Shown piece by piece: positions 44,815 through 54,453 of a stretch of DNA of 64,000 nt. Every line of letters starts with the position of its first letter. The first letter of the stretch is position 1. A program made the translations under genes and the position numbers. Below the pieces are notes generated by a model, which worked only from the letters and a program-made list of their open reading frames with translations, ran no database searches and was not told the origin of the DNA. Origin of the DNA: Anaerolineaceae bacterium oral taxon 439 (GTDB taxonomy: Bacteria; Chloroflexota; Anaerolineae; Anaerolineales; Anaerolineaceae); the NCBI GenBank assembly GCA_001717545.1, contig CP017039.1:2294001-2358000 (forward strand). Direction: 5' to 3'.

Positions 44815-46137
44815 TCAATCCTGCCGCTGAATAGCTGGTTCGCACCATTCCAAAATAAGCGACGATATGATCTTTGTACATTGAATCAATTCCGAAATCT
44901 CGACAAATTCATTCGCTTGATGTGCTAGGCGAGGATCGCCAGGGCCCAAATTTATCGTTGGTATTCCAACGTTACAAAACCAACCCATATCTGTATGGCA
45001 ACAAATTCCTTCCACAAGTGACTTGGGATTCGTTTTCTTTGCAGACTCCCAAACAACATGAAAAAAGGGTTGATCGTCTAAGGTCTCGCCACAATCAGCG
45101 TCAACAATCCACGTTACTATAGGCGGATTCTCTTTTAGCCAGTCGTCAGCTTGAGCAAATTCCTTGATAAAGTTCTCAATCTCGATCTTGACCTTACCGC
45201 CCAACCCATTATCATCTTTTTCTTCAGGTAAATATTGTGCGTTAAAGATGACTTCGGCTGAGCTGGCAAATGTCGTCGGAAATTCCCCTGCGTTTATCTG
45301 CGCAATATTAATTTGACAAGGTATCGGTAAATACTTATGCTGTTTTGACTGCGCCCATTTTCGATTCAACCCCTTCAGCTTGTCAAGAAAGACCGCCAAT
45401 TTGTCAATCGCGTCAACCGCTCCGCCCGTTCGCCAATCCCCCTGCGGCAATTCGATATGCCCATTCCGTCCAGGAATCGTAATCTTCCCCCATAAAATCC
45501 CTCTGCATAACGGCGCGACATTCAAATGGGTCGGCTCTGTTATCAGGCATCCATCCGCACGATACCCATGATCCACAAAAGCTAACGTTCCCATTCCGCC
45601 AGCTTCTTCGCCCACAACCGTACCGATCTGAACGTCGCCTTTCAACCGGATATGACATTCCTGAATCGCTTTGAACGCGACTGTCATACAAGCGATCCCG
45701 CCTTTCATATCGACAGCGCCCCGTCCATATACTCTCCCGTCCTTCCTGCACCCGCCAAACGGATCAACCGTCCATCCAACGCCTCGTGCAACAACGTCAA
45801 TATGCCCGGAAAGCAGAAGGGATCGGCCATCTCCATCGCCTTTATAAACTCCATACAAATTAGGCCGATCTTCGAAAGTGTAATTCGGATAGTAGCCCGC
45901 TTTTCCTTTATACTTCGCGAGCCCAATCGGATCAGGATAACTAAATTCAGTTTTCATTCCCATCTGGGTCAAATACTTTTGAAGAACCCGCTGCGCGTCT
46001 CCTTCGCGCATATACATTTTTTCTTCATTAAAATATGGCGTCACGCTCGGAACACGAATCAGATCCGTTAACAAATTAACAACTTCATCAGAATGTTCTT
46101 CAATCCATCGATGTACAAGTTCAACGTGCGATTCCAT
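44815..46137 (-). CDS. M20-family metallohydrolase (ArgE/DapE/acylase type) inside the importer operon
   Basis: The 440-residue protein has the M20 zinc site: SGHIDVV (H112, D114), GRGAVDMKGG (D143), the catalytic pair GEEAGG (E177, E178), and later ICCHTDMGWF. A dimerisation domain lies in the middle (about 215-330). It deacylates or hydrolyses amide-linked compounds in the cytoplasm. It sits between the ATPase and permease genes with gaps of 48 and 19 nt. It may therefore process the imported substrate. The substrate itself is unknown. Confidence 0.92.
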   Translation of the reverse strand: MESHVELVHRWIEEHSDEVVNLLTDLIRVPSVTPYFNEEKMYMREGDAQRVLQKYLTQMGMKTEFSYPDPIGLAKYKGKAGYYPNYTFEDRPNLYGVYKGDGDGRSLLLSGHIDVVARGVGWTVDPFGGCRKDGRVYGRGAVDMKGGIACMTVAFKAIQECHIRLKGDVQIGTVVGEEAGGMGTLAFVDHGYRADGCLITEPTHLNVAPLCRGILWGKITIPGRNGHIELPQGDWRTGGAVDAIDKLAVFLDKLKGLNRKWAQSKQHKYLPIPCQINIAQINAGEFPTTFASSAEVIFNAQYLPEEKDDNGLGGKVKIEIENFIKEFAQADDWLKENPPIVTWIVDADCGETLDDQPFFHVVWESAKKTNPKSLVEGICCHTDMGWFCNVGIPTINLGPGDPRLAHQANEFVEISELIQCTKIISSLILEWCEPAIQRQD

Positions 46138-46185
46138 TATTCGTCCTTTTCATAAAGCAAAATAACCATCATAAAATCAATATAA

Positions 46186-47685
46186 TTACGCTAAACCAAG
46201 CGCAGCCGCCAGAATTTCTCTTTCTGTAAAAGCAACGTGCATAAAGCTTCCAGTAATTCTTCCTTTGCGAAACGTGATAACTCGATCCGATAATTCCAGA
46301 ATCTCCTTTAGATCGGAGGATATCAGAATAATTGCAACCTCCTGCACCGCTAAATCCATAATAAATTTATGAATCTCAGTTTTCGTCATCACATCAATAC
46401 CGCGGGTTGGCTCATCTAAAATCAAGACGTCCGGCCTGTCCAGCAACCATCGACAGAAGAGGACCTTTTGTTGACTTCCACCGCTCAAATTATCGATCAG
46501 CGCATCCGAAGAATCCGTCTTAATCGAATATTTTTCAATATTTTCATGAACAATCTTTCGTTCCTCTTTTTTTAAAATAAAGCCTAATCGATCAGATAGC
46601 TTATCTAAAAATGGAACGCTCATGTTTTCCAAGACGGAATGACCATGAAATAAACCCTGAACGCCTCGATCCTCAGGAACATAATAAATATGCCGCCGAA
46701 CAATTTCAGCGATCCGCATTCCCGTTATATTCTCATCCTTCAAAAGAACCTGCCCTTTTTCAGGTTTCTTGTACCCAAAAACTGCACGGGCGATTTCACT
46801 CCTGCCAGACCCAACAAGACCGTAAAATCCTAAAATTTCTCCCGGACGCAGCTCAAAACAAATATCCTGATACTCGACACCGCAGCATAAATCTTTAACA
46901 CTGAGAATTGGGGGCTTTTCCTCGTATGAACGAGGAACAAAAACGTCTGTATTAATCAGTCTGCCAGACATGGCAGTCACAATTTTCGTTTCATCAACTT
47001 GTTCGGGACTTACGCTTCCAGTAACCTGGCCGTCTCTCATCACGATAATATTGTCAGAAATTCTTAAAACTTCCGGGATACGGTGACTGATATATAGAAT
47101 GCTGACACCTCTGGATTTAAGCTTCGCAATAATCTCAAACAACTTTTCGGACTCGTTATGACTCAAGATAGAAGTCGGTTCATCTAATATAAGAATGCTG
47201 CAATCCTTATAAATTCCTCGGGCTATAAGAACTAACTGCTGATTTCCTATGGATAACTCGCTCATTGAAAGACTTAGCACATCCTCAGATAAACCAACCA
47301 ATCTTAATGCGCTGACTCCCGAATCATACATTCTCTTCCAATTAACCGATCCGCTTCGATTCACGAACTCATTTCCAGAAAAAATATTTTCAAGAACGGA
47401 TAGGTCAGAGAATATATTAGGTTCCTGGAAAACGATCGAAATACCTTTTTTCATGGCATCAAGCGGCGATTGAAAAAAAACTTTTTCGCCGTCCATCCAG
47501 ATTTCACCTGAGTCCTGCTGAATTGCTCCTGCAACAATCTTCATTAAGGTCGACTTACCAGCGCCATTCTCGCCTACGATAGATAAAACCTTACCTCGAT
47601 CCAAGTCAAGGCTGACATTTCTCAAGGCCTTTATTCCGCCAAAAGATTTTTCAATAGAAACCAGTTTCAGTAATGGAACATTCAT
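46186..47685 (-). CDS. CUT2 sugar ABC ATPase, two domains (RbsA type)
   Basis: The 499-residue protein has two ABC domains. The first has Walker A GENGAGKST, LSIGNQQLVLIARGI and LILDEPTSIL. The second has a degenerate Walker A (GLVGSGRSE), LSGGSQQKVLFCRWLL and LILDEPTRGIDV. This is the RbsA arrangement. The ATG at 47685 follows AAAAAGG and begins the domain; 49 further codons upstream have no family similarity and cross the intergenic hairpin. Confidence 0.93.
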   Translation of the reverse strand: MNVPLLKLVSIEKSFGGIKALRNVSLDLDRGKVLSIVGENGAGKSTLMKIVAGAIQQDSGEIWMDGEKVFFQSPLDAMKKGISIVFQEPNIFSDLSVLENIFSGNEFVNRSGSVNWKRMYDSGVSALRLVGLSEDVLSLSMSELSIGNQQLVLIARGIYKDCSILILDEPTSILSHNESEKLFEIIAKLKSRGVSILYISHRIPEVLRISDNIIVMRDGQVTGSVSPEQVDETKIVTAMSGRLINTDVFVPRSYEEKPPILSVKDLCCGVEYQDICFELRPGEILGFYGLVGSGRSEIARAVFGYKKPEKGQVLLKDENITGMRIAEIVRRHIYYVPEDRGVQGLFHGHSVLENMSVPFLDKLSDRLGFILKKEERKIVHENIEKYSIKTDSSDALIDNLSGGSQQKVLFCRWLLDRPDVLILDEPTRGIDVMTKTEIHKFIMDLAVQEVAIILISSDLKEILELSDRVITFRKGRITGSFMHVAFTEREILAAALGLA

Positions 47686-47700
47686 AATAACCTTTTTATC

Positions 47701-47732
47701 CCAAACGCCGATCACATCGGGCCGGCGTTTGG
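47701..47732 (-). promoter_or_regulatory. Stem-loop after binding-protein gene, CUT2 importer
   Basis: CCAAACGCCG and CGGCGTTTGG are exact complements (10 bp) around a 12-nt loop between the binding-protein and ATPase genes. No T-run of note follows. Confidence 0.7.
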
Positions 47733-47755
47733 AATCGAAAGACGAAACGGTGCCG

Positions 47756-48766
47756 CTAAAAAGTAAAATTATTAACGTTGTCCGGAGTAATAACGAGCGG
47801 ATCGCCAAGCAAAAGGATCTTCTCATCCTCAAAGTATTTCACTGGATGATCAAAGCCTTCAACATGATTCTCTTCCTCAAACGGTTTCCCTTCAACAGCC
47901 ATTTTTCCAGCCCAAACGGTAAGATATCCAAGCTCATAGGCATTCCAAAGGATTGACCTTGCCATCACTCCAGAATCCATATAAGGCTTTACAGTCGCGG
48001 GAGAACCATAACCAATAACCGCGATTTCGCCTGCGCGACCTTCTTGCTGAACGGCCTGCGCAACGCCAGGAATGGTTGAAGACGCAACGGCAATGAGACC
48101 CTTCAAATCAGGATATCTTGTCATTAGCTCCTGCGCTTGTTTTAGAGCCTGCTCGCTGCTTCCGCCTTGGGTGTATCGAATGTCGACGATTTCAATTTCA
48201 GGATATTTTTCCGCAATTCGCTCCTTCATATAGTCAATCCATGTGTTCAAATTTGTTGCAGTAGATTCACCGGAAACAATTCCAACCTGTCCTTGATTTT
48301 CAATTTGAGCAGCAAGTTCATCAACTAAGATGTATCCTAAATCTTTATCAAGCGCCTGCGCGACATAAAATTCCCTACGGCTGTCTGGCGCGTCGGAGTC
48401 CGAAGTAAAAACGTGAATACCGGCCTCTTGCGCCTTCTCGATATACGGATTGGTTGACGAGCTATCGAGTGTTGAAATAGCAATCGCGTCGACCCCCTGT
48501 CGAATCAGACTATCCAAAATTTTTACCTGCTCAGCCGCACTTGCCTGCGTCGCCCCAGTATAAAGAAACTCAACATCAAGATCCTCAGCGGCTTTCATTC
48601 CACCATCCTCCATCGCCGTAAAATATGGAATCCCAATAAGCTGAGGGATAAAGGCTATGCGCAATTTCGATGAATCTGATTGAGCAATTACGCGCCCACC
48701 GATTTCACAAAAACAAGCAACACAAATAACTACGAAAAATAGAAAGAATTTCAAAATCTTCTTCAT
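47756..48766 (-). CDS. CUT2 sugar-binding protein (RbsB type)
   Basis: The 336-residue protein has a signal peptide (about 1-29, cleavage near RVIA-QS) and a type 1 periplasmic binding fold: LRIAFIPQLIGIPYFTAMEDGGMKAA, QVKILDSLIRQGVDAIAISTLDSS, VFTSDSDAP, and QVGIVSGESTATNLN. GGGAGG precedes the ATG. It is the first gene of the operon, behind a strong promoter and LacI-type operator. The ligand may be a sugar or an acylated sugar or amine, given the M20 gene. Confidence 0.93.
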   Translation of the reverse strand: MKKILKFFLFFVVICVACFCEIGGRVIAQSDSSKLRIAFIPQLIGIPYFTAMEDGGMKAAEDLDVEFLYTGATQASAAEQVKILDSLIRQGVDAIAISTLDSSSTNPYIEKAQEAGIHVFTSDSDAPDSRREFYVAQALDKDLGYILVDELAAQIENQGQVGIVSGESTATNLNTWIDYMKERIAEKYPEIEIVDIRYTQGGSSEQALKQAQELMTRYPDLKGLIAVASSTIPGVAQAVQQEGRAGEIAVIGYGSPATVKPYMDSGVMARSILWNAYELGYLTVWAGKMAVEGKPFEEENHVEGFDHPVKYFEDEKILLLGDPLVITPDNVNNFTF

Positions 48767-48810
48767 ACTGCCTCCCTTTTATCGAATTGAAAAAAATTTT
48801 AGCCTGTTTA

Positions 48811-48824
48811 GTAAAACGTTTTAC
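48811..48824. promoter_or_regulatory. LacI-family operator, perfect palindrome
   Basis: GTAAAACGTTTTAC is its own reverse complement and has the central CG pair typical of LacI/GalR sites. It lies just downstream of the -10 box, where a bound repressor would block transcription. No lacI-type gene is in the window. Confidence 0.8.
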
Positions 48825-48837
48825 CTAAGCTAAATAT

Positions 48838-48865
48838 ATAATATCAAACCAACCTCAACTGTCAA
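48838..48865 (-). promoter_or_regulatory. Promoter of the CUT2 importer operon
   Basis: On the minus strand TTGACA (48860-48865) and TATTAT (48838-48843) are 16 nt apart, 72 nt or more before the ATG at 48766. The operator at 48811-48824 overlaps the initially transcribed region. Confidence 0.8.
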
Positions 48866-48950
48866 GCCTGATATATGTAATGGAATACTTATTACAAAAC
48901 GCCAAATAAAATTGGTATTTAAAAGGACCTCGCCCGTTGCTAAAATTCAC

Positions 48951-50648
48951 CTACTCTCGCACGTACGCGCCAACAACCGCAGCCCCATCCACAAAATACG
49001 TCTTCACCAGTCGAAAGCCAGGACGCTGATAATCGTTTCCCGGATAATTCTTATAAGAATAGCAGAACGCATCCGCATTCTCCGTCTTCCACACCACCCT
49101 GAACCGGGAAGACACGCTCTCCGGAAGCGCCCAGAGCGTAAACTCAGACGCCCCATATGTCAGGTCCTCGTTAACGCCAAACTGAAGCTGCTCTTTCGAG
49201 GTCGCATGCGCCAGATACTCGATACAGGGACGCGACCCGACGCCCCATGAATCGCGGGAAAATCCAGAGGCAATCGGCCGTCCGATCGCGTTAAAATACG
49301 CGAAATCCAGTGGATGGTTCGAGGCGATCCAGAACGCAGTAAACCCAAAAGATAAAACGCATCCGGCTATGACGATTCCTCTCCCCACCTTCGCCCAGGC
49401 TGGTTTCCTCCCAATCGCGGTACTCAGTCGGTCGAATCCGCTCGCGATCAGCACGAGCATCGGAGCGTAGAGAAAATACGCGTGCCGCCACCCATGATAA
49501 ATCGTCGCCTTCGACAGCACGATCAACGCGTAATAAACAAGTATCAGCCCGAGCGAAAACAGGTCGAAAAGGACGCCCCCTGAAACTTTTACCAGCCCAT
49601 TTTGCCGAACCACAGACGAAATCGCGCCGCCCACGCCAATCAGAAATAACAGGAGATAAAAAACCGGCGTCGTAATCCCGATCCAAACCGCCAGGTACAG
49701 CGGAACGTCCCGCGGAGCGACCAGCGTCCCCAAAAAAAGCTCAGCGTCGCCGATCCCCGGCAGGTTCGTAACAAACGTCAGCCCGCTCAGGATCGACCCG
49801 AGATTCATCTCCCAAAGATACGGCGAAACCAGATAAAAACACGCGGCCGACCCAACCAGCGTCAGGAATTCCAGCCGCAGAATCTCTTTCAGCGGCCGTC
49901 CCGTCCGAGCCTCCGACAGCGCGATCAGCGCCAGAAACGCGGGAAGCAAGCCAAAACCAAAATAGCGCGCGTTCGCGGTCAGCGCGAACGCCGGCAGGAA
50001 AAATCCGATCGCCTGCCGCGACCGATCAACCATGTACGCGCCGCAGCAGCTCAGCGCGATCAGGAACCAGGCAAAAAAGACGATATCCTTGGAATTATAG
50101 AAGCTTTCCGCGAAAAAACGCGGCGAGAGAATCAGGACGGCCAGCCCGAAAACCGGCGTCCAGCCGCACTGCCAGCGCCTTCGAAGATACACGAAAAAAC
50201 AACCCGCCGCAAACACAACCGTCAGAAAAATATAAAGCCGCCTGAATTTCAGGAACTGCGCGAGGTTCAGCGACACCCCCGGCAGCAGGTTGATAAAAAC
50301 CGTCGGCAGCAGCGCCGTAACGCCGTAAACCCGATCCTTGTATGTCAGCAGGTCGGGCAGCTCGTCAAGCTCCCCATACATCGGCAGCTTCAACGAACGC
50401 ACGTCCGCCAACATCGGAAGCTTTGAAAAAATATACTTAACGTTGACCGACGCCGTCTGAACCTCGACGAGCTCATCGGTAAACCCACCGTAATCATCAA
50501 AAAAGTTCAGCCCAATCGCCAGCCAGACACAAAAAATCAGGATCCCCGTCCAAAGGACAAAATCCGGCCGCTTCCAATCCTTCAAAATCGCCAAATTCCA
50601 GAAAATAGGGTTCCGCCTGCTGGACGCGTTCATTCGCCTCGTACCCAT
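48951..50648 (-). CDS. Multi-pass membrane glycosyltransferase (PMT/ArnT-like GT-C)
   Basis: The protein of about 565 residues has about 11-13 hydrophobic helices. It has an acidic first loop with FFDDYGGFTDE after the first helix, which resembles the catalytic DE region of GT-C enzymes, and SPRFFAESFYNSKDIVFFAWFL. The C-terminal 110 residues are soluble and face the outside. Such enzymes transfer sugars from polyprenyl phosphates to lipids or proteins. The ATG at 50648 is favoured by its spacing from GGAG; another ATG lies 9 nt upstream. The acceptor is unknown. Confidence 0.8.
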   Translation of the reverse strand: MGTRRMNASSRRNPIFWNLAILKDWKRPDFVLWTGILIFCVWLAIGLNFFDDYGGFTDELVEVQTASVNVKYIFSKLPMLADVRSLKLPMYGELDELPDLLTYKDRVYGVTALLPTVFINLLPGVSLNLAQFLKFRRLYIFLTVVFAAGCFFVYLRRRWQCGWTPVFGLAVLILSPRFFAESFYNSKDIVFFAWFLIALSCCGAYMVDRSRQAIGFFLPAFALTANARYFGFGLLPAFLALIALSEARTGRPLKEILRLEFLTLVGSAACFYLVSPYLWEMNLGSILSGLTFVTNLPGIGDAELFLGTLVAPRDVPLYLAVWIGITTPVFYLLLFLIGVGGAISSVVRQNGLVKVSGGVLFDLFSLGLILVYYALIVLSKATIYHGWRHAYFLYAPMLVLIASGFDRLSTAIGRKPAWAKVGRGIVIAGCVLSFGFTAFWIASNHPLDFAYFNAIGRPIASGFSRDSWGVGSRPCIEYLAHATSKEQLQFGVNEDLTYGASEFTLWALPESVSSRFRVVWKTENADAFCYSYKNYPGNDYQRPGFRLVKTYFVDGAAVVGAYVRE

Positions 50649-50740
50649 GACCTTCATTCTCCTCAGATTCAGAACGAAAATCGGAGTCAGCGCGACGGCC
50701 AACCCCGATTTCTTCCTATTCTACTCCGCCCCGCTTATGC

Positions 50741-51388
50741 TTACGCGGGGGAACCGAACGACGCTACGATCCGCAGGATATCGAACCCCTCGGCAAACCG
50801 CCGCTCGCCGATCGCGCCGTTCCGAATCAGCGTCGACCGTGTCAGCTCCTGATTAAAATAATACTTCGAACGATACGTCTGATACTGGCTTAACGCCAGA
50901 ATTTTCTTCTCAACGTCCTCCTCGCCGACCGTAACGAGGAAATCCGGAAAGAACCCATAAGACGAACGGATAACGTCGAAACCGAGAACCGTTCGCCCGC
51001 GAAACGCGCGAAGCGCCTCCGCCGTCATCGTATTATGATCCTGATGAACGTCGGCTTTCGTATGTACGAAGACGATATCCGGTTCAAATTCACGCTGAAT
51101 TTTCAGCATCGCCTCTAAAATTTCCTGACGCGCGTCAGGGAACCGCCGCGTCTCGAAATCCAGAAGCGTGACCTTCTCTCTCGGAACGCCCAAAACTGCC
51201 ATCGATGCGTAATGCTCCTCGATCAGGTTCGTCAGAAGCGGGTTTTTCTGATTATCCGAAAACGTCACGCAGCGAACTTCCGTCGCCGGCGCGATCCGCG
51301 CCAGCAGCGCGCCACACCCCAATTCAATATCATCCGGATGCGCGCCTAAAAAAACGACGCGCTTCCCGAAAAAAGTCATATTTTCCAT
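50741..51388 (-). CDS. PIG-L/LmbE family deacetylase
   Basis: The 215-residue protein has the zinc motif LGAHPDDIELGCGAL (H17, D19, D20) and the second site KADVHQDHNTMTAEALRAFR. These enzymes remove N-acetyl groups from sugars or small glycoconjugates. It lies between the membrane glycosyltransferase (38 nt) and the methyltransferase (17 nt), suggesting joint modification of a cell-surface sugar (inference). Confidence 0.92.
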   Translation of the reverse strand: MENMTFFGKRVVFLGAHPDDIELGCGALLARIAPATEVRCVTFSDNQKNPLLTNLIEEHYASMAVLGVPREKVTLLDFETRRFPDARQEILEAMLKIQREFEPDIVFVHTKADVHQDHNTMTAEALRAFRGRTVLGFDVIRSSYGFFPDFLVTVGEEDVEKKILALSQYQTYRSKYYFNQELTRSTLIRNGAIGERRFAEGFDILRIVASFGSPA

Positions 51389-51405
51389 CGCCCCTCGGCG
51401 GTCCG

Positions 51406-52212
51406 TTATTTCGTCGCGACGAATCCGCCAACGACCTTGGTCATCACAATTTCGCCGTCGCGTTCAATATATTTATCGGCAACGCGATGAATCTTCGACA
51501 TCACATCTTCGAACTCAGCATGCGTCGCGAACAGCGATTTCCATAAGCGCCGATCCTCGGACATCGACGCCCGCGCGTAAGCCATGAACGGAGCGGCCGT
51601 CTTAAACGTCAGCGGATTTTCAAAAATATGTGTGTCGACCTTCGCGAACACCGCCGCGATTTCATCGTATATCTCTGAGCTGTAACGCGAACTCCCGGGC
51701 ATCGGCGGAATCTCCTTCCCCGTCGCCTCCCGAATAATATCGTAAAAAACGCGCTTATTCTCAGGCATCGGGCCGGTCGTGAACAGTCGCCCACCCGATT
51801 TCAGGACGCGATGCATTTCCGGAACCGTGAAATGAATATCGCTCGTGTAATAAATCGCGAAACAGCATGAAACCAGATCAAACGCATGATCCGGAAATTC
51901 AAAGCGCTGGTCAAAGTCGAGCGGAACGATCCGAAAAGGATTCCCCAGCTTGGCGTTTTCGACTTCCGCCTGATCGAGGAGCTCGCGGCTGATATCGCCG
52001 CCGACAATTTCACATTTCCCATTCAGGTACTGATGAAACGAAACGCACTGCTTCCCCCCGCCGCAGGCTACGTCCAAAATCCTGATACCCGGCTTTAAAT
52101 CGAGCGTATCCAGCATCCAGCGGTCGATATCCCTGCTGCCGAATTTATTATGAATATCGATCCGCGTCAGCAAATCGTTGGTTGTTTCCTGGAAATCAAT
52201 CTTTTTGCCCAT
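51406..52212 (-). CDS. Class I SAM-dependent methyltransferase
   Basis: The 268-residue protein has motif I ILDVACGGGKQ, an acidic strand end IVGGDIS, FDLVSCCFAIYYTSDI and HRVLKSGGRLFTTGP, the usual order of class I methyltransferases of the UbiE/Methyltransf_11 type. It is 17 nt before the PIG-L gene. The substrate is unknown, possibly a sugar or lipid. Confidence 0.88.
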   Translation of the reverse strand: MGKKIDFQETTNDLLTRIDIHNKFGSRDIDRWMLDTLDLKPGIRILDVACGGGKQCVSFHQYLNGKCEIVGGDISRELLDQAEVENAKLGNPFRIVPLDFDQRFEFPDHAFDLVSCCFAIYYTSDIHFTVPEMHRVLKSGGRLFTTGPMPENKRVFYDIIREATGKEIPPMPGSSRYSSEIYDEIAAVFAKVDTHIFENPLTFKTAAPFMAYARASMSEDRRLWKSLFATHAEFEDVMSKIHRVADKYIERDGEIVMTKVVGGFVATK

Positions 52213-52344
52213 CCTGTCCTCGTTTCCATTTAATAGCTATCGCTATTGTACCAAAAAACGCCTCTGCTGACGCGTGGTTGATCGCTCGCATATCCATTTC
52301 CCGACGCATCGTTCCTCGCTCGGCAAAACGTCCCGCCAGATACG

Positions 52345-52367
52345 AAAAAAACCCCGCGGGCGCGAGG
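52345..52367 (-). terminator. Terminator after the ROK gene
   Basis: On the minus strand CCTCGC-GCCC-GCGGGG (6 bp, one T-G pair) is followed by a run of seven T. It begins about 58 nt after the ROK stop codon. Confidence 0.75.
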
Positions 52368-52425
52368 TCTTCGATTCTTCATTCAGATCCAAAAAACGGA
52401 ATATGCCCGTTCCAACCGGAACCGC

Positions 52426-53814
52426 TTACCTGCGAATCTCCGCTAAGCTCGCCGCGGCGACCGACTGGCCCACGCGACGCGTTTTCTCCGTCGGCAGCGA
52501 TAAATTTATCTTCAGATCCGGATATTCCGCCGCGAGAACCTGCTTCGCCGTCTCCAGCAGGATATCGCCGCCCTTCCCTGAAACGACGCGCCCCAGCAGC
52601 AGAACCTCTTTTAAATCATAGAAAAGCGAATAAAGTTTCAGCGCGTAACCCAGATACGCCCCGATCGTCTCATAAATCTTCGCAGCGTTTCCGTCCCCAT
52701 CAGCCATCAGCCCCTGCACGATTTTCAGCTTTTCCGCCGGCGTTTCAGCCGCCGACAAATCGATCCCGGCAGCGGGCGCCAATTTAATCACGCCGTCCTG
52801 ACTGAAATACTTAACACCGCAGCCAATATCCCCGGACCATTCATCAACCATCGCGTTTTCCGCCAGATCGACCGGCGCGAACGCCAGCTCGTTCAACCAG
52901 CCGGTAATATTGCCTTCGCGGTCGACGAAACCCGCCGCCTCGCTCGTCCCCATCGCGATTCCCAGAACCGAATCCGCGTTCAGGCTCATCGCCCCAGCCA
53001 GCGCCGTAACGTCGCCGTCGTTCGCAACCACGAGCGGAATATCCGCGCCGATCTCCTTCGCCGCGTCGATATAAATCCGCTTCACCGTTTTTTCAAAAGC
53101 AGCCTTCGGAACCTGAAGAAAGAGCGACGCCGCCTTCGTTTCATTATTGATATAAATACCCGCCGAAGAAACGCCGATCGCGTCGACCCGCGGCAGGTGC
53201 GCGGCGGCGCGACGGAACGAGTCTAAAATCCCTTCGTAGTGATAAGCCGGATCGGCCGTCACCTTCGGAAGCCAGACAATCTCTTCAGAGAAAACCGGCT
53301 CGCCGTCAATAACCGCCGAAACCTTCCGATCGGAACCGCCGGCGTCAAACCCAATCCGACAGCCGTCTAAATGCCTTCCGATCGAGACGGATTTCTGGTA
53401 CGGGCTCGGCCGCGACGCGTAATCCGTCAAGACAACCTCAAACGGCTTTTCATACACATTCGTCATGAAATGGAAATCGAACGACCGTTTCCCGTCCGCC
53501 GAATACGCCGCCGCGATCGCTTCGCCAATCTTCCGATCGCCGCTGATCGTCAGTCGGAAACCGCCGCGCGCCCAGATCATGAATTTCACAATCCGTTCGA
53601 CGACGAGATAATCGACGTCGAATTTCCCAGGGACGCCATGAATCTTCGTTTCAAAAACCTGAACCTGAGCGTCTTCGCGTTCAATCGAAACCGCGATCGG
53701 CTCGGTCGCCGTTTTCAGGAATGCTTCGTAAAACTTCGTGAACGGGATATAATCCGGGTCTAAAACCGGCGTACAGCGAATATCTAATTTCACAGACTTA
53801 AAAACCTTTTCCAT
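52426..53814 (-). CDS. ROK/BadF-like ASKHA-fold sugar kinase or regulator
   Basis: The 462-residue protein has an unusual N-terminal region of about 140 residues. An ASKHA-fold part follows with the phosphate-1 loop IGFDAGGSDRKVSAV, then VDAIGVSSAGIYINNE, the Asp-containing VANDGDVTALAG and the adenosine-site MGTSEAAGFVDREGN. This suggests sugar phosphorylation, but the CxCGxxGCxE zinc motif of true ROK kinases is not visible. The start at 53814 follows GGAAGGAAA. It stands alone, ended by a terminator. Confidence 0.75.
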   Translation of the reverse strand: MEKVFKSVKLDIRCTPVLDPDYIPFTKFYEAFLKTATEPIAVSIEREDAQVQVFETKIHGVPGKFDVDYLVVERIVKFMIWARGGFRLTISGDRKIGEAIAAAYSADGKRSFDFHFMTNVYEKPFEVVLTDYASRPSPYQKSVSIGRHLDGCRIGFDAGGSDRKVSAVIDGEPVFSEEIVWLPKVTADPAYHYEGILDSFRRAAAHLPRVDAIGVSSAGIYINNETKAASLFLQVPKAAFEKTVKRIYIDAAKEIGADIPLVVANDGDVTALAGAMSLNADSVLGIAMGTSEAAGFVDREGNITGWLNELAFAPVDLAENAMVDEWSGDIGCGVKYFSQDGVIKLAPAAGIDLSAAETPAEKLKIVQGLMADGDGNAAKIYETIGAYLGYALKLYSLFYDLKEVLLLGRVVSGKGGDILLETAKQVLAAEYPDLKINLSLPTEKTRRVGQSVAAASLAEIRR

Positions 53815-54453
53815 TCTCAATTTCCTTCCTTCGTTTCGTTACCCCGCTTCCGACCGGACGGACGGAAAAACCCGCCGCTGATCCGTTTGAATCCTGATCC
53901 AACTTAAAATAAGTATAGTCCATCTCAGCGAAGTCATCGAGAATTTTCGCGTCAGATAATCGTAAAATCCGCGCCGATCTGCCGTCATGCATCCGACGAC
54001 CCCGCGCCGATAAATACCGCGTCATATCGATCCTGCATAAGCTTTTCTCCGCTCTCTCTGCTCTATCCGTTCGCGCCCCTGTCTCTGATCGTGCGGCAGA
54101 ACGATTGGAAATGATACAGTTTTCGTTAAAAAATGGCTCTGTGAATCTGAATCCAGTTCATGGAAAGCGCGATTGTGAGTTGACAAAGTAAACGCAACTT
54201 ATGAGCTTGCCTGTCAAATGCAACTGACCTTCAGCGTTTCTGCCTGATTGCGCTGCATCTATTTCGCTGACCACAAAAATTTTTCGTCCCGCAAGCGGGA
54301 TTTCCTCCCCGGCCCCTCCCTTCCGGTCGGGCATGTCCCGCCTTCGCGGGACGGATGTGAAGAGGCCGGAGGACAGATGCGCCCGCAATGTAAATAGATC
54401 TGATTTTCTATTGCAAGGCGCAAAGCGAGGCGCTCTCCCGCGCCCCGGATCCA
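53815..54453. other. 639-nt region without a recognised gene
   Basis: On the minus strand a TATACT at 53912-53917 may be the -10 box of the ROK gene. A hairpin GTCCCGC-CTTC-GCGGGAC lies at 54335-54352, and a smaller CCCGC-AAG-CGGG-type hairpin lies near 54291-54302. An open frame at 54158-54454 (minus) has biased composition and no recognised domain. The region borders the decayed DUF6273 gene and may be degenerate too. Confidence 0.6.
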
